NCBI GenBank assembly: GCA_008000375.1
Contig: SMOI01000023.1
Coordinates: 146,122 to 210,121, forward strand
DNA: 64,000 nt
Direction of reading: 5' to 3'
From: Poteriospumella lacustris
Taxonomy: Eukaryota; Sar; Chrysophyceae; Chromulinales; Dinobryaceae
A program made the translations under genes and the position numbers. Of this stretch, positions 1 through 10,279 are shown piece by piece. The notes beneath the pieces are model-generated. The model had not been told where the DNA came from and searched no databases. It saw only the letters and a program-made list of their open reading frames with translations. Position 1 is the first letter of the stretch. Each line of letters begins with the position of its first letter.

Positions 1-880
1 CCGTCGGCGCCTCCATTAGTGCCCGCACCATCGACAACGCCTTCGACTTTGTTTCCAACTGCAGTTCCGACAGCAGTTCCATCAGTTATGCCATCAGCTG
101 TGCCAACAGTTGTTCCGTCGGCCGTAACCTCGGTCGTGCCTTCCAGAGCTCCTTCGCCGACCCTCTCGTCGCCTCCTTCGGTGCAGCCGACAGTGGTACC
201 TTCGGCTGCACCGTCAACGGTTCCCTCGCTGATGCCGTCGGTCCTACCCTCTCGACTGCCAACAGCAACTCCGTCTGCTCCAGTTTCGCTCTCAGCTATA
301 CCTACTGCCTTGCCCACATTGATTGCCCTCTCGAATGCGCCTTCGACGGCTCCTTTGGTGCAACAGTCTGCCTTCCCTTCGGCAATGCCATCCTCGGTTC
401 TGACGGGTATCCCCTCGACCGCGTCAACGAACGCACCATCTGAGGCACCATCACTAGCTCCTGAATCAGCGGCTCCCACGAGAGTCGCATCGGTCATGCC
501 CACTACGACATTCCCTTTAGTGACTCTTTCATCGACCCCTTCTGCATCAATCACCGATATGCCATCGATTCCTCCATCAGTTGTGCTAACAGCAATACCG
601 TCATCTACTTCCTCAGTCGCGCCATCGGCAGTATCAAAGGACACCTCCGATGCCCCCTCGTCTTCATCACTGGTGCCCTCCATGATGCCTTCTTTGGTGC
701 CTTCCACGGAGCCTTCGTCATGGCCATCAAGACGTTTCGTTTCGCAGTCGCCAATGCTATCACAACAACCCACAGCTGCACCAACCATATCGACAGAAGC
801 AACCGCATTTCCAAGTGTGAATCCCACGCTTTTGCCTGCCACAACATTGTCCCCGACTCGTCGTCCGACCGCCGATTTAT
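1..880 (+). repeat. Degenerate Pro-Ser/Thr stalk repeat (PS-x-x-PS)
   Basis: About 290 codons read as irregular PS-x(2,4)-PS/PT units (for example PTAVPSVMPSAVP). Units are similar in protein but differ in codon choice, unlike the exact DNA repeat at the right edge. Such stalks occur on secreted and cell-surface stramenopile proteins and are probably O-glycosylated spacers; that is inference. Confidence 0.8.
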
Positions 881-3800
881 CATCCTATCGTTCGTCCATT
901 CGTGGGAATAGCTTTGTTGTGACAACCAATGCAACCATGGTGACAGTGTTTGGAACCTTTGTCACAACGCCAAAAGCGGGAGGAACGGTCTTTTGCATGG
1001 CTTCGACTACCAATAGTAGCAGTAGTTCTTTGTCAGACGTGCTCGTATCTCCATTCTCTTCCCCGTATACAGTCTTTTCTGATGAATTCACCGTTCATAT
1101 ATCGTCATTGATTCCGGAGACGATCTATTATGGACGCTGTGTGGCACAATCCGACTTGGCCGATGGGGAATTTAATAGCTTTTCGAGCGTCGAGTCGTTC
1201 ACCTTTTCGACTTCTTGCTGCAAAGGACTATCGTTTGCTTCGCTGCCTTCGTTTGTACTGAACAATCAATCAGCCATCGCACAGGAAGCGATCTTGAGTC
1301 AGAATCAAGTGGTTGTTTCCTTGCAACATGCGCCGTCAACGAATGTCACGGTGATGTTGGAGATTCAGTTTGACGCGCAAGAGTCCAACGACCAACGTCG
1401 GTTGGCATCGACATCATTTGCTTACACCTTACCATCATCGATTCTCTTTACTGCCCAATCACCATCATTGACTGGGACGTTTGTTGTTATCGTGCCTGAA
1501 TCGCAAGAAGGAACGTTAACCGTGAGTCTAAAGCTAGCGGGCGACAGTGCCATGGAATATTCCGTGGATTCTGCGGGCTATGCTCAAAATACGATGGCAG
1601 AAGTCAGTGTATTGTCTCAGCCACCTTCACCAACTATGACGAAGGTTGTCATGGGTGATGCAGGTACTGGAGCGACCGTTGTGTTCGATTCGGCCACCAA
1701 TCAAATGGAAATGGAGACAGGTGATGAGTGGTCATGTGAGATGATGCTGGATTTCGTGGGCGCTAATGTCAGTCAATGTGTTTGGGTTAATGCGTCGGCT
1801 GTGGTTATACAATTTCCGTCGTTGACATCATCGGTTTGTGTCAGCGTAGGAGGAAATGTAACGCTGTTATCGAATCGGGTTCGTTCTTCTTGTGAATCTT
1901 CTTCAACAAGTCTCTGCTCGAGTAGCTATGCCGCTCGACAAAGTGTGGTTGTTTCTGCCCCTTTTCATGCGCAGCTTCCTGTCGTTGTCCTATCTGTACC
2001 ACAACTGATGAGCAGCTGCACGAACGTCACGTTGGATGCAAGGGCTTCTTTAGGTCATGGCGGTCGCGCCTGGTCGAAAGTGACATGGAATGTCAGAGAT
2101 GCGCTGTCAGGAGTATCCGTTGTATCCATCGTTAATGACAAAGCTGATGTGGAGAGTACCATCATTTATCTCACCAGCGGCCTATCGTACGGGACGTACA
2201 TTGTGTCCTTGTCATTGATGAATCATTTGCTCGCTACATCGACCGTGACCAAACAGTTTACTTGGGGATTGGATGGCGACGTCTATCCATCAGTAGTTAT
2301 TGCCGGCAACGGGGTTGTGCAACAGCCATCTTCGACGCGGCTGCAGTTGCAAGCCAGTGTCACGCTACCTCGAGTATCGTGCGCAGCTAATCTTCTCAAT
2401 CAATCTACGTTGGCTTTGACGGATGTCTCCTTCGCATGGACGATTGTTGACACAGCCTCACCGTCAAGTCCTCTCCCTTCGTTGGTATCTCAAAGTGCGG
2501 ATCCGTTGGTCTTTTCATTGGTGTCGTATTCATTGTCGGCTAAGCATGTCTATGCAGTACGTTTCACGGTTTTGGGCAAGCATCGCGAATCACCAGCACT
2601 TGTTTCATCGGAAACGTCGGTACTTGTCAAAATATCCAGTGGGAGCCTGTCTGCACGCATTACCGGCATTGGTTCCAATGCCATGTTGGCACAAACCACC
2701 CTTGTACGAGGCGATTCATCGATAGATGAGGATACCAGCGGTACGGCACATTTGCAATTCGGTTGGTCCTGCCGTATCAGCTCGGTGCCTTCGAATGGAT
2801 TCTTGACGCTGTTTGGATCTGTCTGTGATGCTACTGTATTGTCCACAAGCAATCAGAGCACTACGGCCATCAATCCACTGCAATTGCTGACGGGATATGA
2901 GTACGAGATTACGTTGACGGTAACCAGACCATCTGATGGGACGCGGAGTGATACACGTGTGTACGTCAGCCGAAGTCCCTTGCTTTCGGACACATCGACG
3001 ATTTTACCCAAGATTGATCTCTTGACGTTGCCAACGTTTATCAATTCAGCGTTGACGACAGAATTCCCGGCTACGTTGGAAGTTCCTGTCGCAATATCAT
3101 TGCGACAGACGTTACAAGCAGAGTGGACAGGTCGTGTTGGGTCCACCCTGTTATCGCTGCCAACGTCCTTGAGCACTACCACCAAGAATCTCACCGCGGT
3201 GATTCGATCAGCGCTCAATCGACAAGCTGCGACATTGACCACTCCATCTGTGACTGTATCCTTCGTCTTCATAGCACCACCTGGAACCTTTGCCATCGGT
3301 ACGAATCCTACGTTTACGTTGGCCATTCGAAACGTCGTCAGCGGAGTAACAATAGCCTTCTCCACGATTACTGTGCCAGTGTTGTCGCCACCAATGAATG
3401 GTATTTTGTCGGTATCCCCACGCAATGGATCAGCCTTTGAGACCGTGTTCAGCTTGGTGACTATGCGATGGGCTGTGGTTGATCCTTCCTCTTTGCCATT
3501 GACGTATGCATTCGCGTATCAAATGTCCACGTTATCCCCGACATTGTTGCTGCAAGTACGGTCAATACGATCTTCAGTGCCTGCTGTCTTCCTTCCGGTA
3601 GGAGATGGAGTCAATCACCAAGTGACTATGACGGTGACTGCGTATGATGTGAATATGTTGACTGGTACGGCAGAGACGTATTGTTATGTTCGGCAGCGCG
3701 TGGTAATTCCGAGTACTAATGCTTCGGAAACACCTGGTTTCCAGTCTGGTACTTCTATCGATCTCCCATTGGTACAATCCGCCCTTTCGAGTGCTACCAT

Positions 3801-6800
3801 AGAAGGAGATTCCAGTCGAGCGCTGCAGTTGGTCAACGTTGTGGGCACACAACTAGACACGGTGTCTTGTGATGCAGCACCTCTATCATTGTGTACGTCG
3901 CTGTATCGATCCCCTTGTAGTTCGATCGCGGCCGCGAGCATTGCAAATACTTGCGGTCCTTGTCTGAACGGATACACTGGTGTATCGGGGTATTCCAATA
4001 CCAGGTGCATGCCTATTTCGGTGCCGTTGAAGAAGGTTGGAAGCACTTGTACCTCTCACACGGAATGCCAATACGGGGTCTGTCGGAATGGAACTTGTTT
4101 TGCACCTGTGCAATTGTGTGCTGGCAGTCAATACGTGGGCCAAGATTATCGGACGCTCCAAGATTGCTCAGGTCATGGGGTATGCCAATATTCATTGGGC
4201 TCCCAGCTTCGTTTATCTCAACAATGCACGGTGGCAGACGTCGAGTGCTATCGGCGATGTGAATGTACCGTTGGTTATGCTGGGGAAGATTGTTCTCTTT
4301 CCCCCGCTGAAGCGTCTGAACGTGATACAACCCGTGGCGTGTTGTGTACGATGTTGGGCGAGGTCATTACACGCAGTGATGCCGGTGAAAATCCTGATAC
4401 CTTCCGTAGCATGGCGTCGACGTTGAATAGTCTCTTTCGTCCGAGTGAAGTGTCCACGGTACAAACGTTGACGCTCTTTGCCAACACCACCAGTCAATTG
4501 TTGACGTTGTTGATTCGCAATCCAGCGTTGTTTCAAGTTATGACCGCTACAGCAGTTAGTCAAGGCCTCAACGGTACTACTTCCACCACCGATAGTGTTC
4601 CGGCCGTCTTTGTTTCGCTGTTGTCGACCTTTGCCGGTGCATCGTTCTTGGAGCAAGCCAAGCTCTTGCCATCGAATGAGAATGAAGCCCTCGCGAAGCA
4701 GAAATTAGCCGTCATTGGCAAGGTGGTGTCCACTGCGACAGAAACATTTACCACGCAGTTGTTGTCGGCCATGATACCGGACCAGGCACCGCTACGATTA
4801 GGAAGCGATGCATTGCAAATGATTCTGGTACGCAATGATTTAAGTTCCTTGGCTCCAGCGGAATACATGGCATTGACATTGACCAATGGGGCCGCACAAA
4901 CCGAGACGGATCGTCCATCGATGCATCTGTCGTATCCGGCAGCCGTTGCCTTGGACAATGGTGAGGGTCAATTGCTAGCATCACTAGGATATTGGACACA
5001 AAGTCCGTTTGTTCTTGATCATGACATGAAGAGTGGTCTATTGCGGTCTCAGATAGTGGTGAGTACGTCGTTGGGCGACGAACCTGGTCCCACGCACAAT
5101 GCCACAGAGCACTTCTTGCAGATTCCCTTTATGACTTCCCAATCCTTGCAGACGATGGAGACGTTTCTTCAATCAGATGCAGCCAATGTCACTCTGCCCG
5201 TTTGTTCCTTGGTAGCGGGCGATGGTCAAGAGGAATTGACGTGTCGAGGATGCCAATTGTCCACGTACAATAACCAGTCTGCCACGTTTGAATGTGCCAC
5301 TATTGACTCATTGATTGCGTTTACGCAGTTTGGTACAGCCATCTCCAGCCGAAGATCTCTACAGACTGTGGGGTATGATGACGAAGGATCCAGTACAACT
5401 TCCATTTCCCAGTTTGGAGCATTGTTGGAACGTGTCGAAGCATCCGTGGTGTCGACATTGTCTTTCAATCCGTTCCACGTCGATTTGGAACAATCAAAGG
5501 GCATTGTAGCCTTTGTTGGGCTGTTGTGTCTGTTGCTAGTAGGCGGTGGTGCGTTCTTTTATTCATGGGATGCATTTGACCATGCGAAAATGATCTACAA
5601 CAATCGCAACGAAGAGCTAATGACGAACGACACGGCATTGAATCGCCGTATGTCGACGACCATGCGACCATCAATGATCGATGCGGAATGTCTCATCGCG
5701 GCAGATTCGTTTTCACCGATGAAGTTGCCGTCGTCGTTACGCCCAGCATCCGAGCGTTGGCTTGGAACGACCCCACAGACGCCTCTTGCGCCATCATCCT
5801 TTTCATCGTTCACCCCTGCGTTTATTTCGCATGTCCTAGACGCAGCGATCCCACTGGCGCAAATAGACCCCACTGCTCGTACTTGGTTACAACGCCAATG
5901 GGATGCATTGCTGAACAATCACGAGTATTTCGATGCCTTTGGGTCACCGTCGTTGCATGAATCCCGTTTTCTACGGTTTTTGCGGACCATGCAATCCATT
6001 TTGGTCATGTTCTTTGCAGATACCTTGTTTTTCGGGATCTTCTTTCCTGATCAGGGGACATGCGAAGCCTTACAAACCGAAACAGATTGTTTATCACCAA
6101 TGAACAAAGTCACGGGCCAACGTTTATGTGTCTGGGACAGTACGAATTATCGCTATGGCCGTGCGCAATCGGTGGATATCCAGTGTAGTTTACGCTCGCC
6201 GCCCAATGACGTTATCTTCACGGTGTTATTGTCTACGATGACATTGTTGGTGGTTCTACCCATAATGCTGGTCTTAGAAACGATTCGCATCAAGATTTGT
6301 CGTCGGCAACCGGATCTAACCGTCCTGCAACGATGGTTGGCGTCTGTTATGTCGTGTTTTCCGTCAATGTTGGGCCCTTCCGTTGCTGTGGGTAAGCCTC
6401 TGGTCGCTGACAAAGCTTCAACGAGCCAATCAAAACGACAATTGCAGGCGTTGAGTATGACTTTCTCGGTGCCACCAATCCAATCCAACGGAAAAGAGGA
6501 AAACAAGGAGAGTGTTGGTGAGGAGAAAGCGATGAAATCATCGCCAACGACGAGGGGAACAACGGCTCGGCCGATGGGAGATCGAGCCATTGACCTTCTT
6601 GCTTCCCCCTCCTCCTCTGAGGATGCCTTTGACGCTGATGGCAGCGTCAGTGGCAGTGATTCGATGACTACCGATCGTATCGAGGCTTACTTCGATGAAC
6701 TGCTCGCTCGTGCGGCCTATGCCGACCACGCATCGTTACAAACCGAAGCGGCAGAATTGTTACGTCAAGTTCGCGAATTCTTTGCGCTCGCAACGAACAA

Positions 6801-9800
6801 TCAACCGTTGCCAAAAGATTCAACGCGGAAGCAGCATTATATGTTGACACGTATGGCAGCCAAGACGATGGCCATTGAGCACACCCTTGGCTTACGCACG
6901 GATGGAAGTGATACGTCGATGGCTCAAGTACAATCGTGGTTACGCCACGTGGGTGGACAAGTCAATCTTTGCCACAACTCCTCTGCTACGAATGCAGCAT
7001 CATCAGCATCATCGTTACCACAAACCTTGTTGGAACATCGATTACACGAAGCACGTGAAAGAACACATCATGTTGAAGCCCTAGTTACCAAGGCCTCACG
7101 CGCAGGACTGTTGGAACCTGATGTGGCGTTGTTGCAATGCTTTGTCTTGGAACAGTTCTCGACGTTTAAACAGTTCATTTTACGGTATCATTTCTTTGAT
7201 TTCCCGTATGCGATGACTTCGACCGTTCATCCTGTGCTCTGGATGATGGGATGGTGCATCTATGTGGGATTCCAATGCTTTGCGATTTATTGGATCTTCG
7301 CGTGGTGTGTCTATTCCGGGAATTCCGCCTTTCGAGGATGGGGAATCAATGGTGTGTTGAGTGTCGTACAGGATGTGGTCTTGGTCCAAGGATTGCAAGT
7401 GTATTTGTTGTTTGTCGCGGGTATTGAATCATTGGTGCCTCAGTTGCGTGCGATTTATTGTCGTTTATATGAGGTGGCCTTGCGGGTTGATGCCTTGCAG
7501 GAATCGGGGTTGTTGGATGAAGTGCGCATCGTGCAATTCGTTTCGCCCGCGTGTCGTGCGTCCCGTCGGCAACGATTGTCCAGGCTGAACGCCGCGACGA
7601 TTTTACGGTGTATGGACGATATCGATGTCGACTATTGTCGTCGACAGGGTCGTACACCCTTCAGTGCAGTCTTGATGGTCGTAGTGGCATTGCCGGGATT
7701 GATCAACATCGCCACGCATTCCTTTGCGGACTTTACGTTACGATTGGTGTTGCCGAGTATGGTCTCGTTTGCCTTCGTGGGGTTTTACTTTGCGTATTCG
7801 ACGTCGTTGATATTGTGTGTGCTTCTCTTGATCTTCGTGATGAGCTCGTCGTTTCTTCGATCTTCCGCAGGTGAAGCCCTGCTCGTGCAATGTGGATGGA
7901 GAACACGATCATCCCTATGGATGGCGTCGACATCACCATCCACAGCAACCGCAACGGGGGCGCCAGTGGGGGCTGCGCGGACAACGACGACGACAAAAGA
8001 CTCCGTCACTCCGCCACCTCTCTCGCGGTATGAACTGATTGTTGCCTCGGTTCATGCTTTACGCAAGCGATCCTTTCCGTGGTATCGTCGTGCATGGCTA
8101 TGGATACAACGCACCGTCGCCTGTCCATTGCAGTGTCAACAATCCTCGCACACGACGCGATGGCAAGTCATGAACAATCCCTTTGCTCGTGATGCGCTGG
8201 CGGTACCCGAAGAGATCTGTCTCACGGAGGACGCGAATATTTATCATCAAATGGTGTCCTTTTCACCGTTGAAATCGGTGATGTCGATGAGGAACGCCAC
8301 GACATCGCCGAGTCCCAATCGTCATTCGTTGGCCCTGTCGAGAATGTCGTTGTCAAATGCGCGATCGCAGCAAATGCTGCAACTATCGCTGGGCCAGGCA
8401 CCGGTGGTGTATCGTTCACATTTGATGAATATCAACGCGCATCATATGCATTCGTATGAGCGACGAGTGATGGCCTTTGATCTGAAGGATGCGTATCGTC
8501 ACATTGACGGTGACGTTCGTACGCTGGAAGCGACCTCGTGGGCGGAGAAGTTACACCGATTGCGCACCAACGACCATCATCGTTCTTCGAAACGCAGTTG
8601 GCGTGACAGTTGGCAACGGCATCTGGGCCTGCGCTCACGATATCGTTTGGTGCATAGGGTACCTGCAACGACACCAGGCAATGGGGATACCGTGACGATC
8701 AATAGCTCTCCGTTGGCCACACAACTGCCACTGTTTTCTTCATCGAATCCGGTGCTGTTGGTGTCCAATGAAGAAAAGTTACTGCGTTGGGATGGCGTGG
8801 CTTCTCGCTGGCACGCACTCTATGGTGAGCTACCGTCGATGAAAGAACTGATGCCCGTTGGAACCATGTCACGACGTTGTGGTGACGATGATGCAACGGT
8901 GCCCTTGGTCCATGAAGGAGACCTGGGTATCGCCTCGGGTGCATCGTCTGTCTCGTGGTGGAATCGACCGTTGCCCGCGGAAGATGCGCACGGTCTACTC
9001 ACCTGTAGTAGCCACAGTTTGAACGAAGAAACCGCCCCGTTGCCCCCAGGCGATGCTGCACACTCGCGTCGACCCTCCAAACAGGGCAGCAGCAGTGACC
9101 GTGAGCAGGAGTCGTCAAGGCGACGCCATCGTCGTCGTTTATTGCGTGGCAGTCGTCACGAGTATGATTCGGCGACTATCGCGACGTCCTTGGCGGCGGC
9201 CTCTTGTCGTTCCAGTGGATCCGATTTACGTAGCTACGATGCATACGAAGCCAAGATGACCGGCAACGATAATGGCAGTGATGATGGCGAGGATGTACGT
9301 TACCGTACGCTCGTCTCAGCAGCGGTCACCTTGCCAGCGTTGCCACCAAGACGGCGACGTTCGTCTGGAGGTGGTGGCAGTGAGCACGTTGCCACAGCAT
9401 CATCATCACGACGACGAACCATTTCATCGGATGTTCGTAGCCAATCATCGACACCGTCTTTGTCGTTGATATTGCCTTCGCTGAATGACAGTTCGTACGA
9501 TACTGGCAGCGATGTATCCTCGGCGTTGTCCCGTGTACCGTCTTGGTCCGTCCCATCGATGGATTCTCCTGCCGTTGGCATTGCCTCTCGTCGTGCCAGT
9601 GACTTGTTGATTTCGGATGAACCGTCGGTGGTGGAAGGAGCGTCAACGGTAGCTCCTCCACAAGCACCACCGTTGGTATCGCGTTCGGTGTCGTTGGAGT
9701 TTCATTTGGATCATGTCTATGAGGAAGATGCTGAATTTGAAGCATCGTCTCCTCACGGCAGGCACCAAGAGGAACGGTCACCTTGGTCACCCTCTACCCC

Positions 9801-9891
9801 GTCCCTTCTTCGTCAAAAGTCATCCAAACTGTGGGAACAATCGCCAGATGGTCGTTGGCGTCGTATTGAACCGTCCACTGATTCACCGTGA
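1..9891 (+). CDS. Giant REJ/EGF multi-pass membrane protein, polycystin-1-like (5' partial)
   Basis: The reading frame is open from base 1 and runs without introns to TGA at 9889-9891, so the N-terminus lies outside the window. Residue numbers count from the GTG at 19. Order seen: a Pro/Ser/Thr stalk to about 290; an FN3-like segment ending in STSCCKG near 400; a long REJ/PKD-like ectodomain to about 1290; EGF-like Cys clusters about 1290-1430 (CSGHGVCQY, CECTVGYAGEDC); a weak GPS-like motif near 1780; and a membrane span near 1830. Further spans lie near 1995, 2070, 2405, 2450, 2550 and 2580-2615, with a short Cys-containing loop after FFGIFFPD. The last 670 or so residues are a Ser/Arg-rich, presumably cytosolic tail. 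It resembles REJ-domain receptors related to polycystin-1; I see no PLAT domain. A role in surface sensing or adhesion is inferred. The gene at the right edge of the window shares the ectodomain order. Confidence 0.85.
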   Translation, partial: PSAPPLVPAPSTTPSTLFPTAVPTAVPSVMPSAVPTVVPSAVTSVVPSRAPSPTLSSPPSVQPTVVPSAAPSTVPSLMPSVLPSRLPTATPSAPVSLSAIPTALPTLIALSNAPSTAPLVQQSAFPSAMPSSVLTGIPSTASTNAPSEAPSLAPESAAPTRVASVMPTTTFPLVTLSSTPSASITDMPSIPPSVVLTAIPSSTSSVAPSAVSKDTSDAPSSSSLVPSMMPSLVPSTEPSSWPSRRFVSQSPMLSQQPTAAPTISTEATAFPSVNPTLLPATTLSPTRRPTADLSSYRSSIRGNSFVVTTNATMVTVFGTFVTTPKAGGTVFCMASTTNSSSSSLSDVLVSPFSSPYTVFSDEFTVHISSLIPETIYYGRCVAQSDLADGEFNSFSSVESFTFSTSCCKGLSFASLPSFVLNNQSAIAQEAILSQNQVVVSLQHAPSTNVTVMLEIQFDAQESNDQRRLASTSFAYTLPSSILFTAQSPSLTGTFVVIVPESQEGTLTVSLKLAGDSAMEYSVDSAGYAQNTMAEVSVLSQPPSPTMTKVVMGDAGTGATVVFDSATNQMEMETGDEWSCEMMLDFVGANVSQCVWVNASAVVIQFPSLTSSVCVSVGGNVTLLSNRVRSSCESSSTSLCSSSYAARQSVVVSAPFHAQLPVVVLSVPQLMSSCTNVTLDARASLGHGGRAWSKVTWNVRDALSGVSVVSIVNDKADVESTIIYLTSGLSYGTYIVSLSLMNHLLATSTVTKQFTWGLDGDVYPSVVIAGNGVVQQPSSTRLQLQASVTLPRVSCAANLLNQSTLALTDVSFAWTIVDTASPSSPLPSLVSQSADPLVFSLVSYSLSAKHVYAVRFTVLGKHRESPALVSSETSVLVKISSGSLSARITGIGSNAMLAQTTLVRGDSSIDEDTSGTAHLQFGWSCRISSVPSNGFLTLFGSVCDATVLSTSNQSTTAINPLQLLTGYEYEITLTVTRPSDGTRSDTRVYVSRSPLLSDTSTILPKIDLLTLPTFINSALTTEFPATLEVPVAISLRQTLQAEWTGRVGSTLLSLPTSLSTTTKNLTAVIRSALNRQAATLTTPSVTVSFVFIAPPGTFAIGTNPTFTLAIRNVVSGVTIAFSTITVPVLSPPMNGILSVSPRNGSAFETVFSLVTMRWAVVDPSSLPLTYAFAYQMSTLSPTLLLQVRSIRSSVPAVFLPVGDGVNHQVTMTVTAYDVNMLTGTAETYCYVRQRVVIPSTNASETPGFQSGTSIDLPLVQSALSSATIEGDSSRALQLVNVVGTQLDTVSCDAAPLSLCTSLYRSPCSSIAAASIANTCGPCLNGYTGVSGYSNTRCMPISVPLKKVGSTCTSHTECQYGVCRNGTCFAPVQLCAGSQYVGQDYRTLQDCSGHGVCQYSLGSQLRLSQQCTVADVECYRRCECTVGYAGEDCSLSPAEASERDTTRGVLCTMLGEVITRSDAGENPDTFRSMASTLNSLFRPSEVSTVQTLTLFANTTSQLLTLLIRNPALFQVMTATAVSQGLNGTTSTTDSVPAVFVSLLSTFAGASFLEQAKLLPSNENEALAKQKLAVIGKVVSTATETFTTQLLSAMIPDQAPLRLGSDALQMILVRNDLSSLAPAEYMALTLTNGAAQTETDRPSMHLSYPAAVALDNGEGQLLASLGYWTQSPFVLDHDMKSGLLRSQIVVSTSLGDEPGPTHNATEHFLQIPFMTSQSLQTMETFLQSDAANVTLPVCSLVAGDGQEELTCRGCQLSTYNNQSATFECATIDSLIAFTQFGTAISSRRSLQTVGYDDEGSSTTSISQFGALLERVEASVVSTLSFNPFHVDLEQSKGIVAFVGLLCLLLVGGGAFFYSWDAFDHAKMIYNNRNEELMTNDTALNRRMSTTMRPSMIDAECLIAADSFSPMKLPSSLRPASERWLGTTPQTPLAPSSFSSFTPAFISHVLDAAIPLAQIDPTARTWLQRQWDALLNNHEYFDAFGSPSLHESRFLRFLRTMQSILVMFFADTLFFGIFFPDQGTCEALQTETDCLSPMNKVTGQRLCVWDSTNYRYGRAQSVDIQCSLRSPPNDVIFTVLLSTMTLLVVLPIMLVLETIRIKICRRQPDLTVLQRWLASVMSCFPSMLGPSVAVGKPLVADKASTSQSKRQLQALSMTFSVPPIQSNGKEENKESVGEEKAMKSSPTTRGTTARPMGDRAIDLLASPSSSEDAFDADGSVSGSDSMTTDRIEAYFDELLARAAYADHASLQTEAAELLRQVREFFALATNNQPLPKDSTRKQHYMLTRMAAKTMAIEHTLGLRTDGSDTSMAQVQSWLRHVGGQVNLCHNSSATNAASSASSLPQTLLEHRLHEARERTHHVEALVTKASRAGLLEPDVALLQCFVLEQFSTFKQFILRYHFFDFPYAMTSTVHPVLWMMGWCIYVGFQCFAIYWIFAWCVYSGNSAFRGWGINGVLSVVQDVVLVQGLQVYLLFVAGIESLVPQLRAIYCRLYEVALRVDALQESGLLDEVRIVQFVSPACRASRRQRLSRLNAATILRCMDDIDVDYCRRQGRTPFSAVLMVVVALPGLINIATHSFADFTLRLVLPSMVSFAFVGFYFAYSTSLILCVLLLIFVMSSSFLRSSAGEALLVQCGWRTRSSLWMASTSPSTATATGAPVGAARTTTTTKDSVTPPPLSRYELIVASVHALRKRSFPWYRRAWLWIQRTVACPLQCQQSSHTTRWQVMNNPFARDALAVPEEICLTEDANIYHQMVSFSPLKSVMSMRNATTSPSPNRHSLALSRMSLSNARSQQMLQLSLGQAPVVYRSHLMNINAHHMHSYERRVMAFDLKDAYRHIDGDVRTLEATSWAEKLHRLRTNDHHRSSKRSWRDSWQRHLGLRSRYRLVHRVPATTPGNGDTVTINSSPLATQLPLFSSSNPVLLVSNEEKLLRWDGVASRWHALYGELPSMKELMPVGTMSRRCGDDDATVPLVHEGDLGIASGASSVSWWNRPLPAEDAHGLLTCSSHSLNEETAPLPPGDAAHSRRPSKQGSSSDREQESSRRRHRRRLLRGSRHEYDSATIATSLAAASCRSSGSDLRSYDAYEAKMTGNDNGSDDGEDVRYRTLVSAAVTLPALPPRRRRSSGGGGSEHVATASSSRRRTISSDVRSQSSTPSLSLILPSLNDSSYDTGSDVSSALSRVPSWSVPSMDSPAVGIASRRASDLLISDEPSVVEGASTVAPPQAPPLVSRSVSLEFHLDHVYEEDAEFEASSPHGRHQEERSPWSPSTPSLLRQKSSKLWEQSPDGRWRRIEPSTDSP

Positions 9892-9910
9892 AGCCGTTCT
9901 CTCCGTTGCG

Positions 9911-9941
<31 letters not shown>

Positions 9942-9949
9942 TTGCTGTT
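9911..9949. repeat. GTTGCT-type microsatellite just after the stop codon
   Basis: Imperfect hexanucleotide/trinucleotide run of GTTGCT and GCT units starting 20 bp after the TGA of the left-edge gene, so probably in its 3' UTR. Confidence 0.85.
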
Positions 9950-10267
9950 TGCCGCTCGCTCCTGTGCGTGTCCTCCCGTTATGGTTATTCTCCTCTCTCT
10001 TTCCACTGTCTCTCGCTCTCTCTCTCGCTCTAGTCCAACGGTCACCATCTTGTCCAACAATTTTCTGGCGGTTCTCTGGGGCGTACGTGTGCCCTACTCT
10101 AAATGATAGCAGGTATAGCTACGAAAGATGGTCCATGCTCATCCGTTCGTGCATGTACATGGCGTTCGTTACTTGTTTGCTGGTCAAATTCGTTGCTGCT
10201 TTCTCCTCGTCGTGGAAGTTATGTCGCTTTTCTTCGGGCATCGGTAGCAGTGTCTATTCCACGTCGC

Positions 10268-10279
10268 GGGGGGGGGGGG
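10268..10279 (+). repeat. G12 homopolymer tract
   Basis: Twelve consecutive G in intergenic DNA. Similar C10 and C11 tracts occur at 23256-23265 and 36225-36235, all downstream of gene stops. The exact length may be subject to sequencing error. Confidence 0.85.
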